DNA from: Prevotella sp.
Lineage (GTDB): Bacteria > Bacteroidota > Bacteroidia > Bacteroidales > Bacteroidaceae
DNA: 7,713 bases
Reading direction: 5' to 3'
Assembly (NCBI GenBank): GCA_021204605.1
Contig: JAJPZD010000027.1
Location: 1-7,713 of the forward strand
The position numbers were made by a program, and so were the translations under genes. Below the pieces are notes generated by a model that was not told the origin of the DNA, did no database searches, and saw only the letters and a list, made by a program, of their open reading frames with translations. Below are positions 1 through 6,281 of this stretch, in pieces. Numbering within the stretch: position 1 is the stretch's first letter; each line of letters opens with the position of its first letter.

Positions 1-1738
1 TGACATCAGGAACAGTGCCGTCGGAAGATATTACACCATATTTGTCGGCATCGGTTGCCGTCTCGTCGTAATCCACCATTAACATATAGTCATCAACATT
101 GCCATAGATTACCACTGCGGTGTTTGCAGGAATTACGGCTTTATCTTCATTATCACCGTCATACTCCCAGCCCATAGTTGGAACGCCATCGTCGTTGAGG
201 CTTTGGATGGTGGTTGCCTTCATGCCGGTGGGCAGGGTGTAGGCGTACTTGCCATTATAGAATGTGGTGTAGCCATAGCCAGAGATATGGTTATCCACCG
301 TATCGGCCTCCTCCATTGTGATGTCAAGAGGGTGGAACGTACGGATTTTCGAAAGGGAACTCCATGTATATGAGTAGTCGCTGCTGTAATTACCGTATGC
401 TTCTTCTGAGCCTGCGGGAACATATAATACGCAGTCATCAGAAATGCCGTTGAATACACCATTGCCACTACAAGTTGGAGGTGTTGTGGCGAGAGAATAG
501 ATCTCAGATAGATTAAACCATCCTCCCCCAAGACCGCCTGGTATTGTTGTGACATCCTTGCCAAATGTTACTTTTATTCCATATATACCGCTCTCTGGAA
601 ATATGCCACCTTCTCCAATAATCGTTATGTTCCCTTGAATTACTATTGTTGAAAGGTAATAACAAAGTCCGAATGCATACTCTCCTATACTTGTAACATT
701 GTTTGGTATCTCAATTGAAATAAGATTTGTACCATAGAATGCATACTCTCCTATACTTGTAACATTGCTTGGTATCTCAATTGAAGTAAGATTTGTACCA
801 TAGAATGCATAGCCTTCTATACTTGTTACTGTACTTGGTATTTCAAAAGGATTTTCTGTTGAACCACCAGGGTATTGTATTAATTTCGTCATATCTTTTG
901 AATATAACACGCCATCTTTTGAACAGTAATAATTATTGTCAGTAGCCACCTCTATTGTTGCCATTGAAGAACTATTAAATGCGCCATAACCAATACTTGT
1001 TACAGAACTTGGTATCTCTATTGAGGTAAGATTGCAATTACAAAAAGCCCAACCTCCTATACTCGTTAAGTTGCTTGATAACTCTATTGAGGTAAGACTA
1101 GTACACCAATAAAAGGCTTGATCCCCTATACTTGTAACGCTGTTTGGTATGTCAATTGATGTAAGGCTCGAACAGTTATCGAAAGCACGATTACCTATAC
1201 TTGTAACACCATCTGGTATTTTTATTGTGGTTAGTTTCGTACAATAAACGAAAGCCATTTCTCCAATACTTGTTAAGCCGTTTGGCAACTCAATTGAAGT
1301 AAGGCTTGTACAAAAATAGAACGTACAATTACTTATGCTTGTAACGCCGTTAGGAATCTCAATTGATGTAAGGCTCGAAGACTGAAATGCACTTTCTCCT
1401 ATATTTGAAACACTGCTTGGTATATCTATTGAGGTAAGGCTCTTACAGTAATAGAATGCATAATCTCCTATATTTGTTACAGAATAGGTGATGCCATCAT
1501 ATTCCACGTTTGAAGGAATTACGACATCATCTGTATAGGCAGATTTGTTTGAGCTTGAATTATAATATTTAGCTGTTACCTCAACAGTTTTTTCTTCTGA
1601 TGATGTGATGTTATAATAGATAGTTGTCCCCTCATCATTCACAGCAGAGAAATCATAGTCAGTCGCAAAGGATCGGAGGGAGTGGAGGATGAGCAACAAA
1701 GTTGCTAATAATGCTTTGAATAGGATAGATTTTTTCAT
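1..1738 (-). CDS. Secreted BspA-type leucine-rich-repeat protein (C-terminus outside window)
   Basis: The frame is open for 579 codons from the ATG at 1738 to the left edge without a stop, so the C-terminus is missing. Residues 1-25 form a Sec signal peptide (MKKSILFKALLATLLL..., likely cut after SFA). Residues about 84-375 are LRR_5/BspA repeats of 22-24 residues with the pattern LTSIEIPxxVTSIGxxAFxxC. They are interrupted near 267-295 by the YYCSKDGVLYSKDMTKLIQYP segment often seen between such repeats. Residues about 415-468 (TTPPTC...LYVPAGSEEAY...W) resemble the usual LRR cap. Residues from about 486 on look like a beta-rich domain (GYGYTTFYNGKYAYTLP) common in Prevotella surface proteins. 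Family knowledge suggests an exported or cell-surface protein involved in adhesion or binding; no ligand can be named. The start has no Shine-Dalgarno sequence, as is normal in this phylum. The sorting signal, if any, would be in the missing part. Confidence 0.9.
   Translation of the reverse strand, partial: MKKSILFKALLATLLLILHSLRSFATDYDFSAVNDEGTTIYYNITSSEEKTVEVTAKYYNSSSNKSAYTDDVVIPSNVEYDGITYSVTNIGDYAFYYCKSLTSIDIPSSVSNIGESAFQSSSLTSIEIPNGVTSISNCTFYFCTSLTSIELPNGLTSIGEMAFVYCTKLTTIKIPDGVTSIGNRAFDNCSSLTSIDIPNSVTSIGDQAFYWCTSLTSIELSSNLTSIGGWAFCNCNLTSIEIPSSVTSIGYGAFNSSSMATIEVATDNNYYCSKDGVLYSKDMTKLIQYPGGSTENPFEIPSTVTSIEGYAFYGTNLTSIEIPSNVTSIGEYAFYGTNLISIEIPNNVTSIGEYAFGLCYYLSTIVIQGNITIIGEGGIFPESGIYGIKVTFGKDVTTIPGGLGGGWFNLSEIYSLATTPPTCSGNGVFNGISDDCVLYVPAGSEEAYGNYSSDYSYTWSSLSKIRTFHPLDITMEEADTVDNHISGYGYTTFYNGKYAYTLPTGMKATTIQSLNDDGVPTMGWEYDGDNEDKAVIPANTAVVIYGNVDDYMLMVDYDETATDADKYGVISSDGTVPDV
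671..802. repeat. Two near-identical 66-bp tandem repeats inside the LRR gene
   Basis: Bases 671-736 and 737-802 are direct repeats differing at only two positions (GTTT/GCTT and GAAATA/GAAGTA). A third, more diverged unit begins at 803. The period of 66 bp is exactly one 22-residue LRR unit, so unit gain or loss would keep the frame. The other LRR units in the gene are clearly more diverged at DNA level, which suggests a recent duplication. Confidence 0.85.
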
Positions 1739-1908
1739 GGGATAGAATTTTTTAATTAGTTTCTGTCTGTTGACCCTGCAGGAGCAAGAATAGTTTAGTT
1801 TGATTAAGGAGTTAAAGAAAAGTCGGGTCAGTCGCAATTTCCCGTTGGTGTTTTGAAGCGGGAATGCTTTTTCTTTAAACGCCTTACACAAGTTACATGT
1901 AACAAATG
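1739..1908 (-). other. Long 5' leader of the LRR gene with two possible stems
   Basis: If the promoter at 1915-1945 is correct, the LRR transcript has a leader of about 170 nt. I see no credible coding sequence in it. It contains TTCCCG/CGGGAA (1839-1844 with 1859-1864, 14-nt loop) and TGACCC/GGGTCA (1771-1776 with 1825-1830, 48-nt loop). The second pair is distant and may be chance. The 40 bases before the ATG are A/T-rich and unstructured, which suits Bacteroidetes translation initiation. No known riboswitch class is recognised. Confidence 0.3.
1892..1903. promoter_or_regulatory. 12-bp perfect palindrome GTTACATGTAAC
   Basis: GTTACATGTAAC is a perfect dyad located just downstream of the proposed -7 element of the LRR gene, overlapping or just after the likely transcription start. 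The position would suit a dimeric repressor operator. A 12-bp palindrome can also arise by chance, so the operator role is inference. Confidence 0.35.
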
Positions 1909-1914
1909 CGAATG

Positions 1915-1945
1915 CAAAAGTAATGCAAATTAAGTTTAATTGCAA
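1915..1945 (-). promoter_or_regulatory. Probable Bacteroidetes promoter of the LRR gene
   Basis: Read on the minus strand, TACTTTTG (1922-1915) fits the Bacteroidetes -7 consensus TAnnTTTG. Nineteen bases upstream lies TTGC (1945-1942), an imperfect -33 element (consensus TTTG). Transcription would start near 1909, running left into the LRR gene. It lies in the gap after the stop codon of the nuclease gene, so the LRR gene probably has its own promoter rather than relying on readthrough. Confidence 0.5.
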
Positions 1946-1992
1946 GCAATTTAAAATAAAATTATACATAAGACAAAAATTTATTTGGTTTT

Positions 1993-3156
1993 TTATTTGT
2001 TTCCCTTTAACTTGTTGTGGAAGGAGCAAAGCATTTGGCAGTTCTTTTCTGTTGTCGCTCCGCCTTTGCTCCATGCTGTAACGTGGTCGGCATCCATTTC
2101 CTTGTACTCCCAAATGCGAGCTCTGTTGGCTTTGTCCTCGATCACGCAAACAGGACAGTTGCTCTTGCACTTGCGTTTTGCCTCTGCCGTCTGCTTTGCG
2201 TAAACCTTTTTCTTTGTAGCCTCATCAAACACACGGATGTTAAGCAGTTTTGTGTCTTTCTCGCCGCCAAGGATATACTCGAAAATACCTCTCTTGTAAG
2301 TAACCTTGTCATCTGCGAACAATTCCGCCACACGCTTACCTAGATTGTTGAGGTCGTATGAAGTTTCATGGTATTTTTCGTATAGCCGTCCCCATTCAAG
2401 ACCTTTCATTTCGTTCTTGATGTCAGGAAATACACTTTCAATCCAATCGAGCACTGTGTTGAAATAAGTGCAAAGCTCCTCGATGTCATTGGAATTGCGG
2501 TGCTTTTTCATGTAGTCGCTGATATTACCCTTGCTTACCCAGTCGAGCGCACGCTCAAGATACGCCTGACGAGTCACCTCACCTTTAATAAAATGAGACC
2601 AACGCTGTATCTCTGAATTGCGGGAATTGCTGAACACTTTCTTTGCGGCGGTTACGAATGGACCAGAGTAAACGGCGTTGTACAGTTCCTGCTGGTTCAG
2701 GGGTACTCCCGCAATGTTGATTGTCTCAAACCACTGTTTAATCTCCGCTTCCGTTCCCTCACATTCGTAAACCAATAGGGGTGTTTCCAAAAACAGTTTC
2801 TTTTGCTTGTCAATGAGTTTGTCGAAATAGATATTGTTCCCCTCATTGTCGGTTATTGAGAACTTACGTGTCTTAAACCGACCGAGTGACGTTATGCGCT
2901 GCTGACCGTCAAGCACTTCAAGCCGACCATCCTCGTTCTTGACAAAGTAGATCAATCCGAGAGGATAGCTTTTCAATACGCTTTCAATAACGGCAGCTTC
3001 CCTATGCATAGAGGCATATATGTAGTTGCGCTGGTATTCAGGCTGAATAGTCAACTTGCCAGCCATGCCAAACAGACCTTTGCCCTCCAATTCGTTGTAG
3101 GTAAAGCCCTGACAGATATACTCTATCGTTATGTCGGTTCGTAGTGTCGTTTTCAT
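1993..3156 (-). CDS. DUF262 (DGQQR)-HNH endonuclease, putative restriction component
   Basis: The protein has 387 residues. The N-terminal half is a DUF262 / GmrSD N-terminal domain: PEYQRNY at 39-45 and the signature VLDGQQRITSL at 81-91 (D83, G84, Q85, Q86, R87). In characterised relatives such as GmrSD, SspE and BrxU this domain is tied to NTPase activity and sensing of DNA modification. The C-terminus is a classical HNH nuclease: CPVC at 334-337, DADHV with D357-H358, SKGG at 363-366, and N372...C377-x2-H380-N381. The predicted zinc site is therefore Cys-Cys-Cys-His. The middle (about 160-320) is mostly helical-looking and unassigned. The ATG at 3156 lies 8 bases after the methyltransferase stop, so the two genes are almost certainly co-transcribed. 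GmrSD and SspE relatives usually carry DUF1524 as the nuclease; a classical HNH is a different pairing. The likely role is cutting DNA according to the methyltransferase mark. Whether it cuts unmethylated or foreign-modified DNA cannot be told from sequence. Confidence 0.88.
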   Translation of the reverse strand: MKTTLRTDITIEYICQGFTYNELEGKGLFGMAGKLTIQPEYQRNYIYASMHREAAVIESVLKSYPLGLIYFVKNEDGRLEVLDGQQRITSLGRFKTRKFSITDNEGNNIYFDKLIDKQKKLFLETPLLVYECEGTEAEIKQWFETINIAGVPLNQQELYNAVYSGPFVTAAKKVFSNSRNSEIQRWSHFIKGEVTRQAYLERALDWVSKGNISDYMKKHRNSNDIEELCTYFNTVLDWIESVFPDIKNEMKGLEWGRLYEKYHETSYDLNNLGKRVAELFADDKVTYKRGIFEYILGGEKDTKLLNIRVFDEATKKKVYAKQTAEAKRKCKSNCPVCVIEDKANRARIWEYKEMDADHVTAWSKGGATTEKNCQMLCSFHNKLKGNK

Positions 3157-3164
3157 GGATTATT

Positions 3165-4262
3165 TTATTGTAGTTTTTTGATAAAAAGACGTTTATACAG
3201 TTTTTTACCGTTTAATATTGGCTGTGCTATACCACTGTCTGAATTCCAAAGACCATTTGAAAAACCTTTGCCTTCGCTCTCAGTAGCACCAACTATTTTG
3301 AATTGCGTTGGGCAATATTTATCCAAAAATGTAATCGGTACTCCCATAATTCCATCGTAATCCGATGGAATGGCATCAGTATATGGTATCTCAATAGCAT
3401 TATAGTTATCATACTTTTGATATCCAATTCCTTTTATTTCCTTATGCTTGCTATATTTGATGTTCTTATTTTCTGTCATCAATGATAATTCTTCATGGCG
3501 ACGGCCATGCTCAAGGTTGGTGTACCAGCAGCATGCGGCCACCCGGTTTACAGAAGTACCATCAATTTCTCTTAAAAATTTATATGTAGGAGCATAGACA
3601 AAACCATCAGGAACAAAGAAGTACATACCCGTATTGTAATTTGTAACGCCCAACCACATTTCATTGTTACAAATACGAGGAAACACGTCTTTATATGTAG
3701 CGATATTAACATTGCCTATAATAAGGAATTTTTTGTGCCCTTCAAATATCCACACGATAAACTCCCGTAAAAGGGAGAATGGGGGATTTGTAACAATGAT
3801 GTCGGCTTCATCACGTAAAAGTTTGATTTCTGGTTCTCTAAAATCGCCTGTACCTTTAAGATAACTCCATTCGAGGTTTTCTATATCTATCTGCTTGTTT
3901 TTTATTGTCTCTCTGTCAAGAATGAATTTCTTGCCTCTAATTGAGGACAATTGGGGCTGATATTTAGTGCTGTTTCTTTCGAATGCTGTCGGTTTCCAAT
4001 TGAAAAATACATTCTTGCTTGCATGGGCGAAACTTGTGCTGATTAGCTTTTTCAATCCGAATTGCTCAAAATTTTCCACAAAGAATTTTGTGAAGTTGCT
4101 CCATTCAGGGTCATCGCAGGGCAATAATACAGTCTTGTCACGGAATGTGTCAGGATTGTATTCCAAATATGCGTTCACCTCTTTCTGAATATCATCATGT
4201 TGGGTATAGAATTCATCCATTTTAGCCTTATTTGCCCTATTCAGTTTCTCGTTCCCTGCCAT
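3165..4262 (-). CDS. EcoRI-family adenine-specific DNA methyltransferase
   Basis: The protein has 365 residues from the ATG at 4262. A TTG at 4286 would add 8 residues, but TTG starts are rare in this phylum and it lies inside an inverted repeat, so ATG is preferred. The family is recognised from DEFYTQ (16-21), the CDDPEWSNF segment (49-57), GTGDFREPE (about 137-145), the catalytic motif IV NPPF (159-162), WYTNLEHGRRHEEL (about 246-259) and GVPITFLDKYCPTQF (about 307-321). All of these match the layout of M.EcoRI (326 residues) and its relatives. The enzyme would transfer a methyl group from S-adenosylmethionine to N6 of adenine in a specific site. The family includes GAATTC enzymes, but specificity here is unproven. 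It is first in a two-gene operon with the DUF262-HNH protein, consistent with modification before restriction. No EcoRI-like endonuclease is in the window. Confidence 0.92.
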   Translation of the reverse strand: MAGNEKLNRANKAKMDEFYTQHDDIQKEVNAYLEYNPDTFRDKTVLLPCDDPEWSNFTKFFVENFEQFGLKKLISTSFAHASKNVFFNWKPTAFERNSTKYQPQLSSIRGKKFILDRETIKNKQIDIENLEWSYLKGTGDFREPEIKLLRDEADIIVTNPPFSLLREFIVWIFEGHKKFLIIGNVNIATYKDVFPRICNNEMWLGVTNYNTGMYFFVPDGFVYAPTYKFLREIDGTSVNRVAACCWYTNLEHGRRHEELSLMTENKNIKYSKHKEIKGIGYQKYDNYNAIEIPYTDAIPSDYDGIMGVPITFLDKYCPTQFKIVGATESEGKGFSNGLWNSDSGIAQPILNGKKLYKRLFIKKLQ

Positions 4263-4265
4263 TTC

Positions 4266-4288
4266 TCTTGTATCTTCGGAATACAAGA
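4266..4288 (-). promoter_or_regulatory. Perfect 8-bp stem-loop against the methyltransferase start
   Basis: TCTTGTAT (4266-4273) and ATACAAGA (4281-4288) are exact inverted repeats separated by 7 bases. On the minus-strand transcript the hairpin ends three bases before the methyltransferase ATG and would cover the ribosome-binding region. It could be a translational switch, a DNA operator, or a site for autoregulation by the methyltransferase. The structure is seen directly; the function is inference. Confidence 0.55.
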
Positions 4289-4299
4289 ATGGCGATGTC

Positions 4300-4462
4300 T
4301 TATGCAGGATTAAAGAGAATAAACATACGCCCCGTTGTGGCGTGAGGACTCAATGAATTACTTTCAGTGAAGTTTCTCACGCTCAACATAGCTCGAACAA
4401 GTTCGGCTCTGCTCTCACTTAATCGAAACATCGGACTCCTACAGGTTGGATGTAATCGGTTA
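4300..4462 (-). repeat. Structured intergenic element with a short decayed reading frame
   Basis: On the minus strand an ATG at 4431 opens a 43-codon frame ending at the TAA at 4300-4302 (it includes SESRAELVRAMLSVRNF and SPHATTGRMF). The frame is open further upstream of the ATG, back to a TAA just before about 4490. The same stretch is rich in inverted repeats: ACGCC/GGCGT (4327-4331, 4339-4343), GCGTGAG/CTCACGC (4340-4346, 4376-4382), and an AGC-CGAA/TTCG-GCT stem with a bulge (about 4390-4408). From memory, similar SESRAEL...ATTGR peptides recur as tiny hypothetical proteins in Bacteroidales genomes, which would make this a dispersed element rather than a gene. I cannot confirm that here. 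The upstream sequence in another frame (ending VGVRCFD) may belong to the same element. Confidence 0.4.
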
Positions 4463-4614
4463 AATGGGTTATTGTATCTGCAATCAGAATTGAAAAATGT
4501 TTAGAGGTATCAGGAATGTTGTTTTTGATTATTGATATTTTGGATAACGCATTGGTGAAAGAGGAAAAATTAAGAAAAACGATAAAAATGAAACAAATTA
4601 TCATATTTTGTTTG
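4463..4614. other. A/T-rich intergenic stretch without a confident gene
   Basis: This stretch between the structured element and the promoter-like motif is strongly A/T-rich. A minus-strand frame from an ATG at 4625 to 4419 (68 codons) begins with a hydrophobic run (MIICFIFIVFLNFSSF) that resembles a signal peptide. Its end runs into the structured element and it has no recognisable domain, so I do not call it a gene. I found no good TAnnTTTG promoter for the methyltransferase operon, although that promoter must lie somewhere between 4263 and about 4600 unless transcription comes from farther upstream. Confidence 0.4.
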
Positions 4615-4622
4615 TATCTTTG
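4615..4622 (+). promoter_or_regulatory. Isolated promoter-like -7 motif on the plus strand
   Basis: TATCTTTG followed by CA matches the Bacteroidetes -7 consensus well. No TTTG lies at the expected distance of about 20 bases upstream, and no plus-strand gene follows: the next gene is the 3' end of the oppositely oriented phospholipase D-like gene. It could start a small or antisense RNA, be the remnant of a lost gene's promoter, or be chance in A/T-rich DNA. Confidence 0.3.
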
Positions 4623-4640
4623 CATTATAAAATTTTTCTA

Positions 4641-4660
4641 GGCTGCAGAAAACTACAACC
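4641..4660 (-). terminator. Probable hairpin terminator of the phospholipase D-like gene
   Basis: Minus-strand RNA reads GGUUGUAG-UUUU-CUGCAGCC, an 8-bp stem with two G-U wobbles and a 4-nt loop. On the plus strand the same pairs would be C-A mismatches, so the structure suits minus-strand transcription. It lies 35 bases after the stop codon of the upstream gene. The downstream tract (UAGAAAAAUUUU) is only weakly U-rich, which lowers confidence. Confidence 0.45.
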
Positions 4661-4695
4661 TTAATTCCGAAGCTTAAACATATTTATATCTCTTA

Positions 4696-5958
4696 TTACA
4701 GGAACGGGGTGAGCAGGTGAGCAAACCAGCCGACGAATTTCTTCCAGGGAGTGCGCCATTGGTTCCAGGACTCCTTTGTGAGGACGAAAGACTTACGTTT
4801 GTCGTGGTCGAAGATGTCGGAGAGTTGTTTTGTGGTGCAGGGGTCGATAATAACGGCATTCTCCTCATAGTCGAAATTCAGGCTGCGGGCGTTGAGGTTG
4901 GCGCTGCCGACGGTGCAGAAACGGCCATCAACCATGATAGTTTTGGTGTGGTGGAAACCGCCCTGATAAATCCATACGTTGGCTCCGTGCTTCATCAGTT
5001 TGTGGACATTATAGAAAACACAGTCGGGAGTGAGTGGGATGTCACTGTTTGCGGAGACCATTATCTGTACGTCAACGCCCCTTTTCACCGCATTGCGGAG
5101 CGCGCGTTTTAGCTTTCTGTTAAGCGTGAGATATGGGTTAACGAGTTTTATGCTGTCTTGGGCACAGTTGATGGCATCGGTATAGAATTTACGTATTATG
5201 CCGTTTGTTGTTCTCGGCTCACGGTTGATGATACCTACCAACTTGTTGCCCGCAGTGAGGCAGGTATCTGGTTTAAGTCCCTCGATATAGTCGGCGTTGT
5301 GATAGCCACGATAATACTGTGGCCCATGTATGTCCTGTCCGGTGAGTTTGTTCCACATTCGTAGGAAGATGTCCTGGAGCGCATTGACCTCATCGCCCTC
5401 GATGCGGCAGTGCATGTCCCGCCATTCACCCACCTCATCCGTGCCATTGATGTAATAGTCAGCCACGTTCATGCCACCAGTATAAGCGATTTTGCCGTCG
5501 ATGATTACGATTTTACGGTGGTCACGATGGAACACATGATTGATGTAGGGAAACTTGAAAGGGTCAAACTCGTAGATTTCCACGCCACGTTCACGGATAA
5601 GCTCGACATTTTTCTTCGAGAGTGGCTGGTTGTTGGAACTGTTGCCGAAGCCATCGAACATGGCTCTTACCTCCACGCCCTCGTTAGCCTTTGTTTCAAG
5701 TAAGTCAAACAAAGTGTTGGCGATAGAGTCGTTACGGAAGTTGAAATATTCGAGATGGACGCTGCTTTTAGCCTGAGAGATAGCGAGGAACATATCGGAA
5801 AATTTTTCCTTGCCACTTGTGAGCAGGGTAACGGAATTGTTGTCCGAGAAAGAGATACCCGTTTCCCGAAGGCTGTTAACAATCAGCGAGTCAGAAGTCT
5901 GTGCTTTTGCGCAGCACAATGCTGATGCTATCAAAACAAACAACAACAATCTTTTCAT
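4696..5958 (-). CDS. Exported phospholipase D / cardiolipin synthase-like protein
   Basis: The protein has 420 residues from the ATG at 5958. A GTG two codons upstream (5964) is possible but less likely. Residues 1-20 form a Sec signal peptide (MKRLLLFVLIASALCCAKAQ, probable cut after AKA). No good lipobox is seen despite the two cysteines. Two HKD catalytic motifs are intact: HRKIVIID (H147, K149, D154) followed by GKIAYTGGMN, and HTKTIMVD (H337, K339, D344) followed by GRFCTVGSANLNARS. This layout is typical of bacterial cardiolipin synthases, which join two phosphatidylglycerols or transfer a phosphatidyl group, and of related phospholipases D. Cardiolipin synthases of the ClsA type usually have two N-terminal membrane helices. 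Here a cleavable signal replaces them, so the enzyme probably acts in the periplasm or on the outer face of the inner membrane. The Trp-rich C-terminus (residues about 398-420) may help bind membrane. The gene has its own promoter and terminator, so it is probably monocistronic. Confidence 0.88.
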   Translation of the reverse strand: MKRLLLFVLIASALCCAKAQTSDSLIVNSLRETGISFSDNNSVTLLTSGKEKFSDMFLAISQAKSSVHLEYFNFRNDSIANTLFDLLETKANEGVEVRAMFDGFGNSSNNQPLSKKNVELIRERGVEIYEFDPFKFPYINHVFHRDHRKIVIIDGKIAYTGGMNVADYYINGTDEVGEWRDMHCRIEGDEVNALQDIFLRMWNKLTGQDIHGPQYYRGYHNADYIEGLKPDTCLTAGNKLVGIINREPRTTNGIIRKFYTDAINCAQDSIKLVNPYLTLNRKLKRALRNAVKRGVDVQIMVSANSDIPLTPDCVFYNVHKLMKHGANVWIYQGGFHHTKTIMVDGRFCTVGSANLNARSLNFDYEENAVIIDPCTTKQLSDIFDHDKRKSFVLTKESWNQWRTPWKKFVGWFAHLLTPFL

Positions 5959-6040
5959 CGCCACTTAGAAAATGTCAATGTTTATCTGTGTGAGCATAAA
6001 AGTGAAAACCACTTTGTCTGCAATTGTAGAAAAAACTTTG

Positions 6041-6072
6041 CAAAGTTAAATCTTTTTCCAGTTATTCCCAAA
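6041..6072 (-). promoter_or_regulatory. Bacteroidetes promoter of the phospholipase D-like gene
   Basis: On the minus strand TTTG (6072-6069) is followed after 20 bases by TAACTTTG (6048-6041), an excellent match to the Bacteroidetes sigma consensus TTTG-N19-21-TAnnTTTG. Transcription would start near 6035, giving a leader of about 75 nt. The -7 element overlaps a 14-bp perfect palindrome, AACTTTGCAAAGTT (6034-6047), which could be an operator or a side effect of the -7 sequence. Confidence 0.65.
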
Positions 6073-6186
6073 AAATTAATATTTATTGTCCGTTTATAGT
6101 AACTTATTGCCACATAGCAAACAAACGTTTAACTAAAAATAAAACATAATGATGAAATAAGACACAAGTCTTTCGATAAAAATATC

Positions 6187-6194
6187 TATCTTTG
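6187..6194 (+). promoter_or_regulatory. Probable -7 promoter element of the fumarase gene
   Basis: TATCTTTG followed by CA matches the Bacteroidetes -7 consensus. A clear -33 TTTG at the right spacing is not visible. Transcription would start near 6200, leaving a leader of about 80 nt. This leader contains a six-codon frame (MNVANI, 6236-6256), which I regard as chance. The element is divergent from the phospholipase D-like promoter 115 bases away. Confidence 0.5.
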
Positions 6195-6281
6195 CACGAA
6201 ATAAGCGGCATATATAAAGGTAAAAGATTTTAATTATGAATGTCGCAAACATATAAAAACAACGTAAACCATTGAATGATT

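Noticed and set aside
671..1480. Regularly spaced repeats that could suggest a CRISPR array
   Set aside because: The repeats are in-frame LRR codons with a period of about 66-69 bp, continuous without unique spacers, inside an open reading frame.
1839..1875. Hairpin TTCCCG/CGGGAA followed by a T-rich tract, resembling a plus-strand terminator
   Set aside because: No plus-strand gene lies upstream for it to terminate. It is more simply part of the LRR gene leader.
4263..4286. TTG start at 4286 adding 8 residues to the methyltransferase
   Set aside because: TTG starts are uncommon in Bacteroidales, the codon lies inside the inverted repeat, and the ATG at 4262 gives the expected family N-terminus.
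4300..4462. Possible insertion sequence end or integrase attachment site
   Set aside because: No transposase or integrase is in the window, and I could not find matching terminal inverted repeats or target duplications flanking the operon.
4419..4625. Minus-strand 68-codon frame with a hydrophobic, signal-like N-terminus
   Set aside because: The DNA is A/T-rich, which favours hydrophobic codons by chance. The end runs into the structured element, no domain is recognisable, and its start overlaps a plus-strand promoter-like motif.
4717..5112. Plus-strand 131-codon frame opposite the phospholipase D-like gene
   Set aside because: It lies entirely antisense to a well-supported gene with two intact HKD motifs and has no recognisable features of its own.
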